A stretch of 37,103 bases of DNA, from the IMG/VR virus record IMGVR_UViG_3300046698_000089, positions 1 through 37,103 of that record. One strand, 5' to 3'. The notes beneath the pieces were generated by a model that had not been told where the DNA came from, made no database searches, and worked only from the letters and a program-made list of their open reading frames with translations. This document shows, piece by piece, positions 29,282 through 37,103 of this stretch; the stretch's first letter is position 1, and every line of letters starts with the position of its first letter. The DNA comes from a virus. The position numbers and the translations under genes were made by a program.

Positions 29282-32124
29282 GGGTCGTTCTCGGTGATCA
29301 GCGTCGGGAACACGCCGAGGATGGTGGCTGGGTAGGGATTAGCTTGTTCGAGACAATACTGTCCGGGAATGGTATAGGTTGGATCAAGATATATGCGTGC
29401 ATCGCCGGTGAACAAGCCGTTAATAACTTGTGACTGCTGCCCGGTGAGCATGGAATTAACATTGCCAGAGACCAAGTCCTTCATGGACTTAAGATGGTTG
29501 AAATCATTCCCAGCCGACAGACCCAGTGTATTCGCTACCCTAACTACCACCGGGTCGATCTTTTTGAGCGTGCCCTGGATTTGTGTGCGACTGGTGTCGA
29601 TCGCTAGGGTCTGTAGCTTGGCAGTAAACCTGAGCCCGATCGTAACGGTAGTGTACCCGGTTGCACCTGTTGGGGTCGGCGCCGGCAAGGTGAACTGCCC
29701 ACCAACTGGCATCACAAACGGAGTGATGATCGTGACGTTGCCTAGATCATCCGTAGCCAGGCCGGTTACAGTCATGTTGTTAAGCTGCTCGGCACCCTGG
29801 AAGCTTAGCTGCGCTGCACCGATGTACTGCAATCCAGCATCCACGCACCAGGCCGAGGACAAACCACCGGTCAATGCTCGATCATCGTTGCGTTCAATGT
29901 ATTGAACTGTATAGCCATTCACCACGCGTTGAACAACACTATACACCGCATCCACAGTCGAGACAGCGGTAGTCTCCGTGACGACGCAAACAGACTGATA
30001 CAATCCCTGCGTAACCTGATGCGACCAGCCGACAAACTCCTGGTCCTTCAAGAACGTCAGGGTCAGCATCACTCCGTCATTGCGTACTGCCCATACAACA
30101 TAGAACGGCGACTCAGCCCAAGCCCAACCGGTGATCTTGTAGCCGAAGAACAGATGACTGGCGGTGGTGGAAATGTCCATGCCGGTGAAGACGTTGAAGT
30201 AGATGTTGTAGGTCAGGTCGCGAACCGCGGAGCCTTTGGATTGCACAAACAACACATCATAGTTCGCCACAATAGGCGGGATGTCGCTAGCACCAGTATT
30301 GGACTGAATGTTCGCCACGATGGCAGTGGGTGACACAGCCGAGCCGGATGATCCGCCATTGATAAGCCAAGTAGACTTATCGGTCAGCACCAGCATCCCG
30401 GCCGTTGAGGACACAATAGACTTGATTGTGTTCAGCACCCCCGACACCAATGTCTCGGTAATGGCGTTGCTGGCTGCGACCGGATCGGTAACGTTGAAGT
30501 TGAAGTATGACCCTGGCTGGGACATATAGAATGTCTGCGGGGCACCCAGTGGAGCCGCCAGTACAAGTCGCTGCTGAAAGAAACTCGGGACTGTCGGATT
30601 ACCATTAGACGTGGCAGTCAGCGACGCTGTTGCTACCGCTGCCCCAGCCGAGAACACCGGAGTTGGTGCCGAGCTATATCCAGCACCTTGAGTCAGCACA
30701 ATCCCCTGTGTTACACCCCAAGTCACCGTTGCGGTCGCGCCTGTACCAGCGCCAGATGTGGCGATTTGAGCGATCGGGTTGCTTGGAGTGGAACCTGAGG
30801 TAATAGACCCAGCATTGGCGATGGCCCAGGAAGCGATGGTGCTACCACTAAGAGTGAGCACCTTTAGCACTAGTCCATTGCCGAAGTTAATTGTATCGCC
30901 AACAGCAAACCCAGTACCAGCACCGGTAATGGTCGGCACTGAGACTGCACCGAGGCTTGCCACCGCCGTGGCACCAATGCTTGGCGATCCGCCGGAGAAT
31001 GAGATACCCGGGACCGTGGTATAGGTTCCAGCCGTGGTGATGGTTAGATACCCCAGTCCGCTGCCCACAAACGGGTTCTGCGCAATAGGTGGCGACTGCG
31101 AGAAGTCTGGGCCGATGTTGGAGTCGATAAACTGCGTGCCTTTGCAGGTACCGATGAATCCATAGCTAACCCCACTCGGCACCACGCCGAAGTAACTAAC
31201 CGAGGACTCATAGACATTATAAGCCACCGCAGTCGACACCGCGCCCCACGAGATACTATTCGACCCGGCTACGGTGCGAATATCTAATATACCAGTCAAT
31301 GACGACGGTGTGGACAGACTGGATTCCTGTCCATTGGAATCAATCGATGTCACCGCGTAGGAGTAATTAACCGTTCCAGCACCCAACGTAGATGAAACAC
31401 TCGGTGCATTGGGGGCTGTGGCAGTCGAGCCGAACACAATGGTGGTAATGGTCCAGCTAGTGGCAGTAACAACCGCCAGCAACCTGGGTGCGTAGTTGGG
31501 ATGGCACAGTACCATTTCATTGGTGGACTGGGCGAACTTAATCATCGCCAAGTCAGCCGCAGCATACGGCGAGGCGATGGTGTAGATTCGCTGCGAGGTG
31601 CCACCGATGGTGTAGGCAGTATAGGCTGAGGAGTTAATGTTGTTGCTGTTTAGATCGCCAATGGTAACATTGTTACCAAGCACAGACTGAACATTAAAAT
31701 AGCGACCATTAAGCTGGGTCATGCCGCCAACCCCGGCGACATAAATCCAGTCGTTGGCGGAGTAGGCATGGCCGGGGATGGTTAGTACGCAGGGATTGGC
31801 CTTGGAGGCAGCGGTGATGTTGATCGCAGTCTCAACAATCGGCGAACCTTGATAGAAGAACCGAATGTAATGATCGCCGAACTCGAGAACGTAGCCGACA
31901 GCGAAGCTGGCCTGGAAGGGGATCAATCGGACCGTGGTAGCAGATTTGTAGGCTTGCAGGATATACTTCGTCCCCGGTCGGCTCGATGCCCCACCTCGAT
32001 AATCAACATAAAAGTTCTCTAACAACGCCGCGCCGCTGTGGTACTTCTGCAAGTCCACGCGAGCGTAGAGGTTGGGGGACCACTCGCCGGAGTTAAAGCT
32101 GGCTTGAGCTACAATCTCACCCAT
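29278..32124 (-). CDS. tail nozzle protein, tubular-B-like, with beta-rich insertions
   Basis: 948 aa; GAGG before the ATG. The N terminus QASFNSGEWSPNLYARVDLQ ... GGASSRPGTKYILQAYK is the signature of podovirus tubular-B-type nozzle proteins. Residues 237-345 look like a fibronectin type III-like domain (PNAPSVSSTLGAGTVNYSYA). Residues 355-510 hold Gly-rich repeats of the AGTGFAVGD and GAGYSSAPTPVFSAG kind. Residues 515-720 return to the family core (FFQQRLVLAAPLGAPQTFYM). It forms the distal tail tube with the adaptor. Confidence 0.85.
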   Translation of the reverse strand: MGEIVAQASFNSGEWSPNLYARVDLQKYHSGAALLENFYVDYRGGASSRPGTKYILQAYKSATTVRLIPFQASFAVGYVLEFGDHYIRFFYQGSPIVETAINITAASKANPCVLTIPGHAYSANDWIYVAGVGGMTQLNGRYFNVQSVLGNNVTIGDLNSNNINSSAYTAYTIGGTSQRIYTIASPYAAADLAMIKFAQSTNEMVLCHPNYAPRLLAVVTATSWTITTIVFGSTATAPNAPSVSSTLGAGTVNYSYAVTSIDSNGQESSLSTPSSLTGILDIRTVAGSNSISWGAVSTAVAYNVYESSVSYFGVVPSGVSYGFIGTCKGTQFIDSNIGPDFSQSPPIAQNPFVGSGLGYLTITTAGTYTTVPGISFSGGSPSIGATAVASLGAVSVPTITGAGTGFAVGDTINFGNGLVLKVLTLSGSTIASWAIANAGSITSGSTPSNPIAQIATSGAGTGATATVTWGVTQGIVLTQGAGYSSAPTPVFSAGAAVATASLTATSNGNPTVPSFFQQRLVLAAPLGAPQTFYMSQPGSYFNFNVTDPVAASNAITETLVSGVLNTIKSIVSSTAGMLVLTDKSTWLINGGSSGSAVSPTAIVANIQSNTGASDIPPIVANYDVLFVQSKGSAVRDLTYNIYFNVFTGMDISTTASHLFFGYKITGWAWAESPFYVVWAVRNDGVMLTLTFLKDQEFVGWSHQVTQGLYQSVCVVTETTAVSTVDAVYSVVQRVVNGYTVQYIERNDDRALTGGLSSAWCVDAGLQYIGAAQLSFQGAEQLNNMTVTGLATDDLGNVTIITPFVMPVGGQFTLPAPTPTGATGYTTVTIGLRFTAKLQTLAIDTSRTQIQGTLKKIDPVVVRVANTLGLSAGNDFNHLKSMKDLVSGNVNSMLTGQQSQVINGLFTGDARIYLDPTYTIPGQYCLEQANPYPATILGVFPTLITENDP

Positions 32125-32133
32125 GGTCAGTCC

Positions 32134-33234
32134 TCAACCGTATGCTGGCCACATGCCACCCCAGTCGAAGCCCTGAAAGGGTCCTGAGTAGGGGCTAACA
32201 AAGTCGATCCCTCGAATACGGAGCCAATCGGGAGTGACGTCATTGATAGTAAGCCCCTCGTTGCCATCAGCCTGTCGAGCGAGCGTGATGGTTTGGTTCG
32301 CTTCCTGCACAGCAAAGTTAGCGAGCTTCTTGTCGCCGGTGAGCGGAATGGTGATGGTCGCCCCAACTAGCTTAGCATAGGCATCCTGAAACAGATCGTC
32401 CATGATGTTGGGATCGACTACGTCCTGGCAGTAGACCAGCGTGGCGAACTCTTGACTGGTTAGGATCACTCGCTGCGGAGCCGGGCTGCCATAGGTAAGG
32501 TTGAACGTAGCTCCAACGCCAACCCCCGAGGTAGCCCCCTGAGCGACCGGATTGGTTTGCTGGGCGAAGTATGATCCGCCGATGACCGCAGCAGTGCCAC
32601 CTGTGTCGCCGGTGTACACTGAGTTAACCACTGTGACCGTAGCGATCACTCCGCCGGGAGCCGTTGCCACCAGCAACTGCACCGGTGCGCCAATCGGGGC
32701 CTGAGTGTTAGGCACTGAGGCCAGAGTGATCAGCTCGCCTACCACATAGCCAGTACTACCGGAGGCCACAGCCGCCGCCGTTACCGGCACAAACGTATCG
32801 GTCTGAACATTATACTTAACCGGCGGACCTTGCCAGAAGCTGGACGCGCCGCCAGTTACAGCTGTGGTGATGGGGATGCCGCCGGAGAATCCGGTTTGGG
32901 TCGCCGGGATCATCCAGCATGGGCGCACGCAGTCGACGGGGTATTGATACTCATATGCCCATGGCGGGGTGGGTTGCCCAGGTTGCCACAGGGTTGTTGG
33001 TGCCGAGGTGTTCTCAGGTGTGCCTGGCGAGGAAGTGATATACACCAGATTCGCTGTTTTAACCGAACAGTTCCATGGAGCCATACGCAGCAATCGCCGG
33101 CGAATGTTAGTTAAACACAGGTTGGCCTGGATCGCCTCATTGGTAAGGTTCCCGGCCAACTCTGCGTCAGTCACGGACGCGCGGGTGCCGGGAACCTGAA
33201 GTGCCCTATTGACAATGTCCGTGAGGGTGGTCAT
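32134..33234 (-). CDS. head-tail adaptor, tubular-A-like, with insertion
   Basis: 366 aa; AGGAG before the ATG. The N terminus (LTDIVNRALQVPGTRASVTD, then EAIQANLCLTNIRRRLLRMA) and the C-terminal helix (DDLFQDAYAKLVGATITIPL) match podovirus tubular-A adaptors. T7 gp11 has about 196 residues; residues 150-250 here are an extra beta-rich part with repeats such as GSTGYVVGELITLAS. The protein joins the portal to the nozzle. Confidence 0.85.
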   Translation of the reverse strand: MTTLTDIVNRALQVPGTRASVTDAELAGNLTNEAIQANLCLTNIRRRLLRMAPWNCSVKTANLVYITSSPGTPENTSAPTTLWQPGQPTPPWAYEYQYPVDCVRPCWMIPATQTGFSGGIPITTAVTGGASSFWQGPPVKYNVQTDTFVPVTAAAVASGSTGYVVGELITLASVPNTQAPIGAPVQLLVATAPGGVIATVTVVNSVYTGDTGGTAAVIGGSYFAQQTNPVAQGATSGVGVGATFNLTYGSPAPQRVILTSQEFATLVYCQDVVDPNIMDDLFQDAYAKLVGATITIPLTGDKKLANFAVQEANQTITLARQADGNEGLTINDVTPDWLRIRGIDFVSPYSGPFQGFDWGGMWPAYG

Positions 33235-33244
33235 TATTAGTCTC

Positions 33245-33409
33245 CTACAGCGCGGCCAGAAACAAGCCCAAACCTACAAGTGCTACAGCAGCGCCGCCAA
33301 GGGTTGGAATTGGACCAACTTGTATTGGAGTGTTACTATTAAGCCAAAATCCAATAACAAATGAGGCGCTGCCGAGCACAAGCATGATACCGCCAATCCA
33401 GAGTTTCAT
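33245..33409 (-). CDS. small two-span membrane protein
   Basis: 54 aa from ATG 33409, with AGGAAA upstream; a longer frame starts inside the previous gene. Hydrophobic segments at 2-22 (LWIGGIMLVLGSASFVIGFW) and 37-54 (GGAAVALVGLGLFLAAL). A holin-like or superinfection role is possible. It lies next to the adaptor gene, away from the lysis-type cassette. Confidence 0.65.
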   Translation of the reverse strand: MKLWIGGIMLVLGSASFVIGFWLNSNTPIQVGPIPTLGGAAVALVGLGLFLAAL

Positions 33410-33411
33410 GG

Positions 33412-33594
33412 CTAGTGCTTTCCTTGAGTTCCGCAGCAACCATGATTGGTGCCGCTAGCACCAGGCTGGGTTTTGTTCTTCGGCCCAACCGGCGGGCTGT
33501 AGGGAAGCTCCTTGGCTTCCTTGACTCCGCCACAGGTAGCTCGGCTGCCTTCCTTGACCTCCGGGCCATATCCGCCGAGAATGTCGCGAGCCAT
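33412..33594 (-). CDS. conserved small virion-operon protein
   Basis: 60 aa; TAATG overlap and AGGAG upstream. The start MARDILGGYGPE resembles small proteins found in similar podovirus operons. It has cysteines (Cys21, Cys54, Cys55) and a Pro/Lys middle (AKELPYSPPVGPKNKTQPGA). Function unknown. Confidence 0.7.
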   Translation of the reverse strand: MARDILGGYGPEVKEGSRATCGGVKEAKELPYSPPVGPKNKTQPGASGTNHGCCGTQGKH

Positions 33595-33911
33595 TAGACT
33601 CTCCTGCCGTTGGAAACGAAGGGAGGCTCAGGTTCAACAGCCGGCACAGGCTCAATAAAAGGTTCAACAGCCGGCTCCGGCTGAGCCGGGATGGCGTGGG
33701 GACTGTCGGGCACGACTGGTGCCGGTGCCGGTGCCGCAGCCTTCGCAGCCGCAGCCGCCTTGGCCTTAGCGAGGTCATCAACCTCTTTGAGCGAATCAGC
33801 CTGCATCTTGTCGATCTCAGCATCGACCAAGGTTTTAATCCCGTACAGTCTCGGATGCCCGCTGAGTTTTTCAGTCAAGTTGATGAGGGCCAGCAATGCA
33901 TTGAAATCCAT
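33594..33911 (-). CDS. Ala/Pro-rich small protein
   Basis: 105 aa; AGGAG upstream. A helical N-terminal half (LLALINLTEKLSGHPRLYGI) is followed by an Ala-rich helix (AKAKAAAAAKAAA) and a Pro/Glu-rich tail (EPAVEPFIEPVPAVEPEPPF). The tail is probably extended and may reach across capsid or tail parts (inference). Confidence 0.7.
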   Translation of the reverse strand: MDFNALLALINLTEKLSGHPRLYGIKTLVDAEIDKMQADSLKEVDDLAKAKAAAAAKAAAPAPAPVVPDSPHAIPAQPEPAVEPFIEPVPAVEPEPPFVSNGRRV

Positions 33912-33920
33912 TTTAATCTC

Positions 33921-34121
33921 CTAGTGTTTACCTTGACTACCGCGAGGATGGCTGGTGTCCGCAGTCTTGGGCGCTTCATACCCCCGACCTTTGTAGAGTT
34001 CGCTGCTAACGGTTCTGATCTGCCGAAGGCCCAGGTTAGCAACGTAGTCAACCGACACCGCCTTGGCCTTGGGTTCGACCTTCGGTTCAAATACCTTAGA
34101 GCCTTGATGCCCTTGTTTCAT
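33921..34121 (-). CDS. small basic protein, unknown
   Basis: 66 aa from ATG 34121, chosen for AGGAGAA upstream and 1 base after the preceding stop; the frame stays open further up. It is Lys/Val-rich (FEPKVEPKAKAVSVDYVANL), ending in PRGSQGKH. It shares the GKH ending with the neighbour at 33412, perhaps by chance. Confidence 0.65.
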   Translation of the reverse strand: MKQGHQGSKVFEPKVEPKAKAVSVDYVANLGLRQIRTVSSELYKGRGYEAPKTADTSHPRGSQGKH

Positions 34122-34122
34122 T

Positions 34123-34491
34123 TCATTCTCCTGGCTTGGGCAGCAGCCGAGTGTGATCCCAGCGATTACCCGGTTGCTTGGACATGTCCTTGCGGACCTG
34201 TTCGAATGCGCCACCGTCGGTGTAGAGCTCACCTAACAAATGCCTATACCGATCATCACATCGCTCGGCCTCCATTTTCACATGCGCCGGAGATTCCTGG
34301 CCAGTCTCGCGATAGAAGTTTATAGTGTCATGGACATCATGCATGTACATCATAAACCGGCGAATCTTCTCCGGAACCTCAGACTGAGCCTCGTTCATGA
34401 AGGTGATGATACCCGCAAGCTGAGACTTCAGAGATTGAATATCCCTGGCCATGTTCTTGAGGTAGGCCTCGGACATTGATTCGTCAGCCAC
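34123..34491 (-). CDS. helical protein of the virion operon, unknown
   Basis: 122 aa from GTG 34491, 2 bases after the preceding stop; ATG 34476 is an alternative. It is mostly helical (KNMARDIQSLKSQLAGIITF; KIRRFMMYMHDVHDTINFYR), ending in a Pro/Lys tail. Function unknown; it may be an assembly factor. Confidence 0.65.
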   Translation of the reverse strand: MADESMSEAYLKNMARDIQSLKSQLAGIITFMNEAQSEVPEKIRRFMMYMHDVHDTINFYRETGQESPAHVKMEAERCDDRYRHLLGELYTDGGAFEQVRKDMSKQPGNRWDHTRLLPKPGE

Positions 34492-34493
34492 GG

Positions 34494-34646
34494 TTATTTA
34501 CCTTTCTTCTTGGGTTTGATCATACCTTTGCCTTTATCGGCAGCGTTGAATTCCTTGCCGACCTTACGCGGCACTCCGCCGAAGCCACCTTTAGTGTGAG
34601 CGGCCGCGGCCATAAGGCGGGCTTGTGCGGGAGTTTTACTTGGCAT
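34494..34646 (-). CDS. conserved 50-aa basic protein
   Basis: It opens MPSKTPAQARLMAAAAHTKG and continues KVGKEFNAADKGKG, ending in KPKKKGK. This pattern is common in small late genes of proteobacterial podoviruses (recalled, no function known). AGGAG lies 7 bases before the ATG. The 107-base gap between it and the spike gene shows no gene or good terminator. Confidence 0.8.
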   Translation of the reverse strand: MPSKTPAQARLMAAAAHTKGGFGGVPRKVGKEFNAADKGKGMIKPKKKGK

Positions 34647-34753
34647 TGGGTTCTCCTAGGTTCGGATGAAGATTAGTGAATTACGTGGAAGTGTGGCCCT
34701 ACCAACCCGGCGTCCCCAGTTGCCGGCGACTATGCATCCGAGCCAAGTAAACA

Positions 34754-36277
34754 TCACCCGTACACCCACGCCGCCCCATTGCAGAATACAGGAGCATTCA
34801 CCGCCCCTGTCGTCGATACGGTCCCGAGAAACGTCGGCGTCGTCTGCCCGTTGGTCACGTAGGCACGAGCGCCTTTAGTTCCGGCTGCGCAAGACGGAAG
34901 CGAGGCTATTGCATAGCCTGCCATGACGATGATATTCCCAAAAGTGGTCGTTCCGGCTATTGTATGAACGCCAGACGCCAGCGTTAAATCGATTTGTCCG
35001 CCATTCTGAATAGAGGGATTGTTTGTGTAGAGACCTGTGAGCGCAACGGACCCCTGAAACCAATTGGAAAGGCCCGCCGTAGTGTCGTTAACGTATAACG
35101 AGTACTGCTGCGACGTTCCCGATCCAGTTTCCACAGCAAGCGTTACGTCACTGAAATTCTCCGTATAGATGCCAGTGTCGGACCCAGGCGTCACGTCATT
35201 CAGTATAACTGCATACGACGATGCAGGGTTAACGGCCGAATTTTGTGTAAATACATGTGAAAATGTATTCGTGTCTGCATACTGGCTAAGTTCAATTCCA
35301 TATGTAAAATAATTATAAATCCAAAGCCGCGAAAATGTATTGTCAGTTATGAACGAACCACTTATGGCATATAGTTGCAATCCAATGTGGACGCTAAACA
35401 TATAGATGTTGTCAAAATTGTTCCAGGCACAATCTCCAGCCGCCGTGCCATTGCCATCGTAGATTTGGATGCCATAACCAACATATTGAATGGATACGTC
35501 GTGAATATTAACGCCGAAGCATCCATTTAAAGCAATCCCCGCAACCGTCGTGCTCGTCCAGGCTGAAGTGAGGTTGCCGTCGATCGTCAAATAAGCGAGG
35601 CCGGAACTCTTGGCCACGGTTGGAAATTGGATGACGTTTCCCGTCGCCCCGGCTGCCCAAACCAATCGCGTGGGATATGTATTCGACGCACCAACACCTA
35701 ACGCCGACCACGCAACCGAACCGCCCTGGCCTTGAAGCGTGACGTAGTTCGGAATGTTAATTGTGTTGGAAATCTTGCAGTCCCCGGCGGGAAGTACCGC
35801 AACCCCCTTTGTCATCGCTGCGAGCGTATTGTTGATTATCGCGGTGTCGTCAGTTGAGCCGTCGCATTTTGCCGGAATATAAAATACCGAACCCCCCGAA
35901 CCCCCCGAAGCCCCCGGTTCAAAATCGCTGTTGGTCGCGTTCCATGTCGGAATCTGGCCATTAAGATATGTGGAGGCCTTGTACACCAGCCCTTGGACCT
36001 TGCCGACGCCGGGGTTGGGATACGTCCCGTTTAAGTCGCCACCAGCAGCGCCAAGATTGGTTGCGGCTGCTCCAGAGGCCATACCAGGATTGGGATACGT
36101 ACCACTAAGGACGCCGCCAGCGGCACCACCGATAATGATGGAGTTTTGATTTACAAACGCCGTGCTGGCGCAGGCGTTGGAGTTGTCGCCGACTGGGCGA
36201 GTAGCGCAGGTAGTGTTCTGCGCAGCAGCCGGTGCGGCTGCAAGCAGAGCCGCAAGGAATAGAAGCTTCTTAAACAT
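34754..36277 (-). CDS. tail-spike-like beta-helix protein with an N-terminal signal peptide
   Basis: 507 aa. Residues 1-19 (MFKKLLFLAALLAAAPAAA) are a typical export signal. Residues 20-40 have the CATRPVGDNSNACASTAFV motif known from tail-fibre-like proteins, followed by two copies of a G.L.GTYPNPG repeat (near 58-66 and 81-89). From about 133 (YIPAKCDGSTDDTAIINNTL) it reads as a pectate-lyase-like right-handed beta helix. Base composition is clearly more AT-rich than the neighbours, a sign of separate acquisition. It probably binds or cuts surface polysaccharide; a signal peptide is unusual for a virion part. Confidence 0.75.
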   Translation of the reverse strand: MFKKLLFLAALLAAAPAAAQNTTCATRPVGDNSNACASTAFVNQNSIIIGGAAGGVLSGTYPNPGMASGAAATNLGAAGGDLNGTYPNPGVGKVQGLVYKASTYLNGQIPTWNATNSDFEPGASGGSGGSVFYIPAKCDGSTDDTAIINNTLAAMTKGVAVLPAGDCKISNTINIPNYVTLQGQGGSVAWSALGVGASNTYPTRLVWAAGATGNVIQFPTVAKSSGLAYLTIDGNLTSAWTSTTVAGIALNGCFGVNIHDVSIQYVGYGIQIYDGNGTAAGDCAWNNFDNIYMFSVHIGLQLYAISGSFITDNTFSRLWIYNYFTYGIELSQYADTNTFSHVFTQNSAVNPASSYAVILNDVTPGSDTGIYTENFSDVTLAVETGSGTSQQYSLYVNDTTAGLSNWFQGSVALTGLYTNNPSIQNGGQIDLTLASGVHTIAGTTTFGNIIVMAGYAIASLPSCAAGTKGARAYVTNGQTTPTFLGTVSTTGAVNAPVFCNGAAWVYG

Positions 36278-36629
36278 TGCTGTCCACCACGGTCAGGGAG
36301 TTGCCGGTAGCTGAGGCAGAGAAGGCTTGCCAAGCGCCTTGGCATTCACCGGTGAAGACTAGCGATCCGCCATTGGCGTAAACTCGGAAGCAGCCGCCAA
36401 GGGCAGCGGTGGTGGGTACCAGGGCCACGCTGCTACCGGTGGTTTGAACTAGAGCGGGAGCGATGAAGGCATCGATCGTTCCGGGATTGTGGAAGGTAAT
36501 GCTGATTCGGAACTGGTTCGCCGCTGCCACCACCGCCGGCGCAGTGCTAAGGTTATTATAGGCATAGATCTTACCGCCTGAGGTAGGACCTACTGAGGGC
36601 GAAGCCCCAACGCCGGAGATGATGGACAT
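36270..36629 (-). CDS. small beta-rich virion-operon protein
   Basis: 119 aa; AAGG upstream of the ATG, 3 bases after the preceding stop, 8-base overlap with the spike gene. Beta-like throughout (RISITFHNPGTIDAFIAPAL; GGSLVFTGECQGAWQAFSAS). The NPGT-D-FI.P core suggests a capsid decoration or fibre-attachment type fold, by appearance only. Confidence 0.65.
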   Translation of the reverse strand: MSIISGVGASPSVGPTSGGKIYAYNNLSTAPAVVAAANQFRISITFHNPGTIDAFIAPALVQTTGSSVALVPTTAALGGCFRVYANGGSLVFTGECQGAWQAFSASATGNSLTVVDSNV

Positions 36630-36632
36630 AGG

Positions 36633-37103
36633 TTAAACCCTTCGTGCGGGAGTGTGGGTTTGGTTGGCGAGCATGTCGGCCATAAGGCGAGACTGAGCGT
36701 CCATGGCGGCGACAAGTTGTTCAAGGCCGGCGACTTCGACCTTGGCGTTGTGTTCGGCTTCGCCGTGCCGATCGACGATCGACTGGGAGTAGTTGGGTTC
36801 GACTCCATCGGGCTTGTAGGCCCAATGGTCTTTGAAGGTCTCGGAGATGGCTTCGGCTTCCTCGTCCATGGGGATCATGTCGGGGGTGGGGTCGCCCAGG
36901 AACTCGATGTTGCCGGGGAGGCCTTTGCCGGGCTGGCAGACAATGATCTCGCCTTCGGCACCCATGTTAGTGGCTGAGCCGCCGATCTGGGCGCCGGCGA
37001 CGAGTCGGTTGGACCAGCAGCGCGGATCGTTGATGTCGAGGAATCTGGGGACGATGAATTCCTTCTCCAGGTTCTCGCCAGTGGAGCGATCGGTTTCCTG
37101 ATA
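36633..37103 (-). CDS. virion-operon protein, 5' end outside the window
   Basis: 156 residues are visible and the frame is open at 37103. A start may be in the missing part; an internal ATG at 36965 is possible but the frame reads well before it (EKEFIVPRFLDINDPRCWSN). The middle is Pro/Glu-rich (DPTPDMIPMDEEAEAISETF). No family recognised. It would be downstream of capsid genes in the usual podovirus order. Confidence 0.6.
   Translation of the reverse strand, partial: YQETDRSTGENLEKEFIVPRFLDINDPRCWSNRLVAGAQIGGSATNMGAEGEIIVCQPGKGLPGNIEFLGDPTPDMIPMDEEAEAISETFKDHWAYKPDGVEPNYSQSIVDRHGEAEHNAKVEVAGLEQLVAAMDAQSRLMADMLANQTHTPARRV

Noticed and set aside
1-37103. Integrase, repressor or attachment site showing a temperate life style
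   Set aside because: No recombinase or CI-like protein was recognised; the only clear HTH is in the small-terminase-like protein.

Overview
The window is most of the genome of a tailed bacteriophage with a short-tail (podovirus) virion. The virion core genes are T7-like in order and type: a tubular-A-like adaptor, a tubular-B-like nozzle, a GNAT-fold gp13-like protein, then gp14-, gp15- and gp16-like internal virion proteins. No single-subunit RNA polymerase gene is present, and a consensus sigma70-type promoter occurs inside the plus-strand operon, so the phage probably depends on host RNA polymerase. The moderately high GC and the protein types suggest a proteobacterial host, perhaps alphaproteobacterial; this is a weak inference. 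Terminase large subunit, portal, scaffold and major capsid genes are not seen. Both edges cut minus-strand genes, so these genes probably lie in a missing segment that would join the two ends of a circular or permuted map.

Layout. Positions 1-1444 (minus) hold a cut-off putative small terminase gene, a GIY-YIG-fold protein without its catalytic residues, and a small conserved protein followed by three hairpins. Positions 1445-2030 hold no gene. This region is a divergent control region built around a 113-bp-arm inverted repeat (1678-1984, about 79% identity by hand count). The repeat carries arrays of a TGCCATAGTACTG-like motif and opposed promoter-like hexamers. Positions 2031-11468 (plus) are a dense series of small early genes, mostly overlapping by ATGA, TGATG or TAATG. 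Among them are an RMF/CrpP-like protein, two pairs of internal paralogs, a zinc-ribbon protein and a glucosaminidase-type endolysin.

Positions 11472-19057 (plus) form the DNA replication and recombination module: a RecB/Cas4-like nuclease with four cysteines, a Sak4-like RecA-fold ATPase, a probable ssDNA-binding protein, a UDG-like plus 3'-5' exonuclease protein, a family A DNA polymerase and a DUF3987-like ATPase. The exonuclease domain is split. Exo I and II lie in the 374-aa UDG fusion, and Exo III lies at the N terminus of the separate polymerase polypeptide, with an unrelated 84-aa gene between them. Several small AT-rich genes sit between the conserved replication genes.

The two transcription units converge at a hairpin terminator (19061-19089). 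Positions 19119-37103 (minus) are the late operon, read right to left: structural genes, a beta-helix tail-spike-like protein, six small genes, the adaptor and nozzle, the internal virion proteins (the gp16-like 1964-aa protein has an HEAIH metallopeptidase signature), and a lysis-type cassette (small membrane protein, holin-like protein, exported proteins, a 27-aa lipoprotein and an XhlA-like protein). The endolysin is not in this cassette but far away in the early operon. Family assignments come from reading motifs by eye; no database search was possible.
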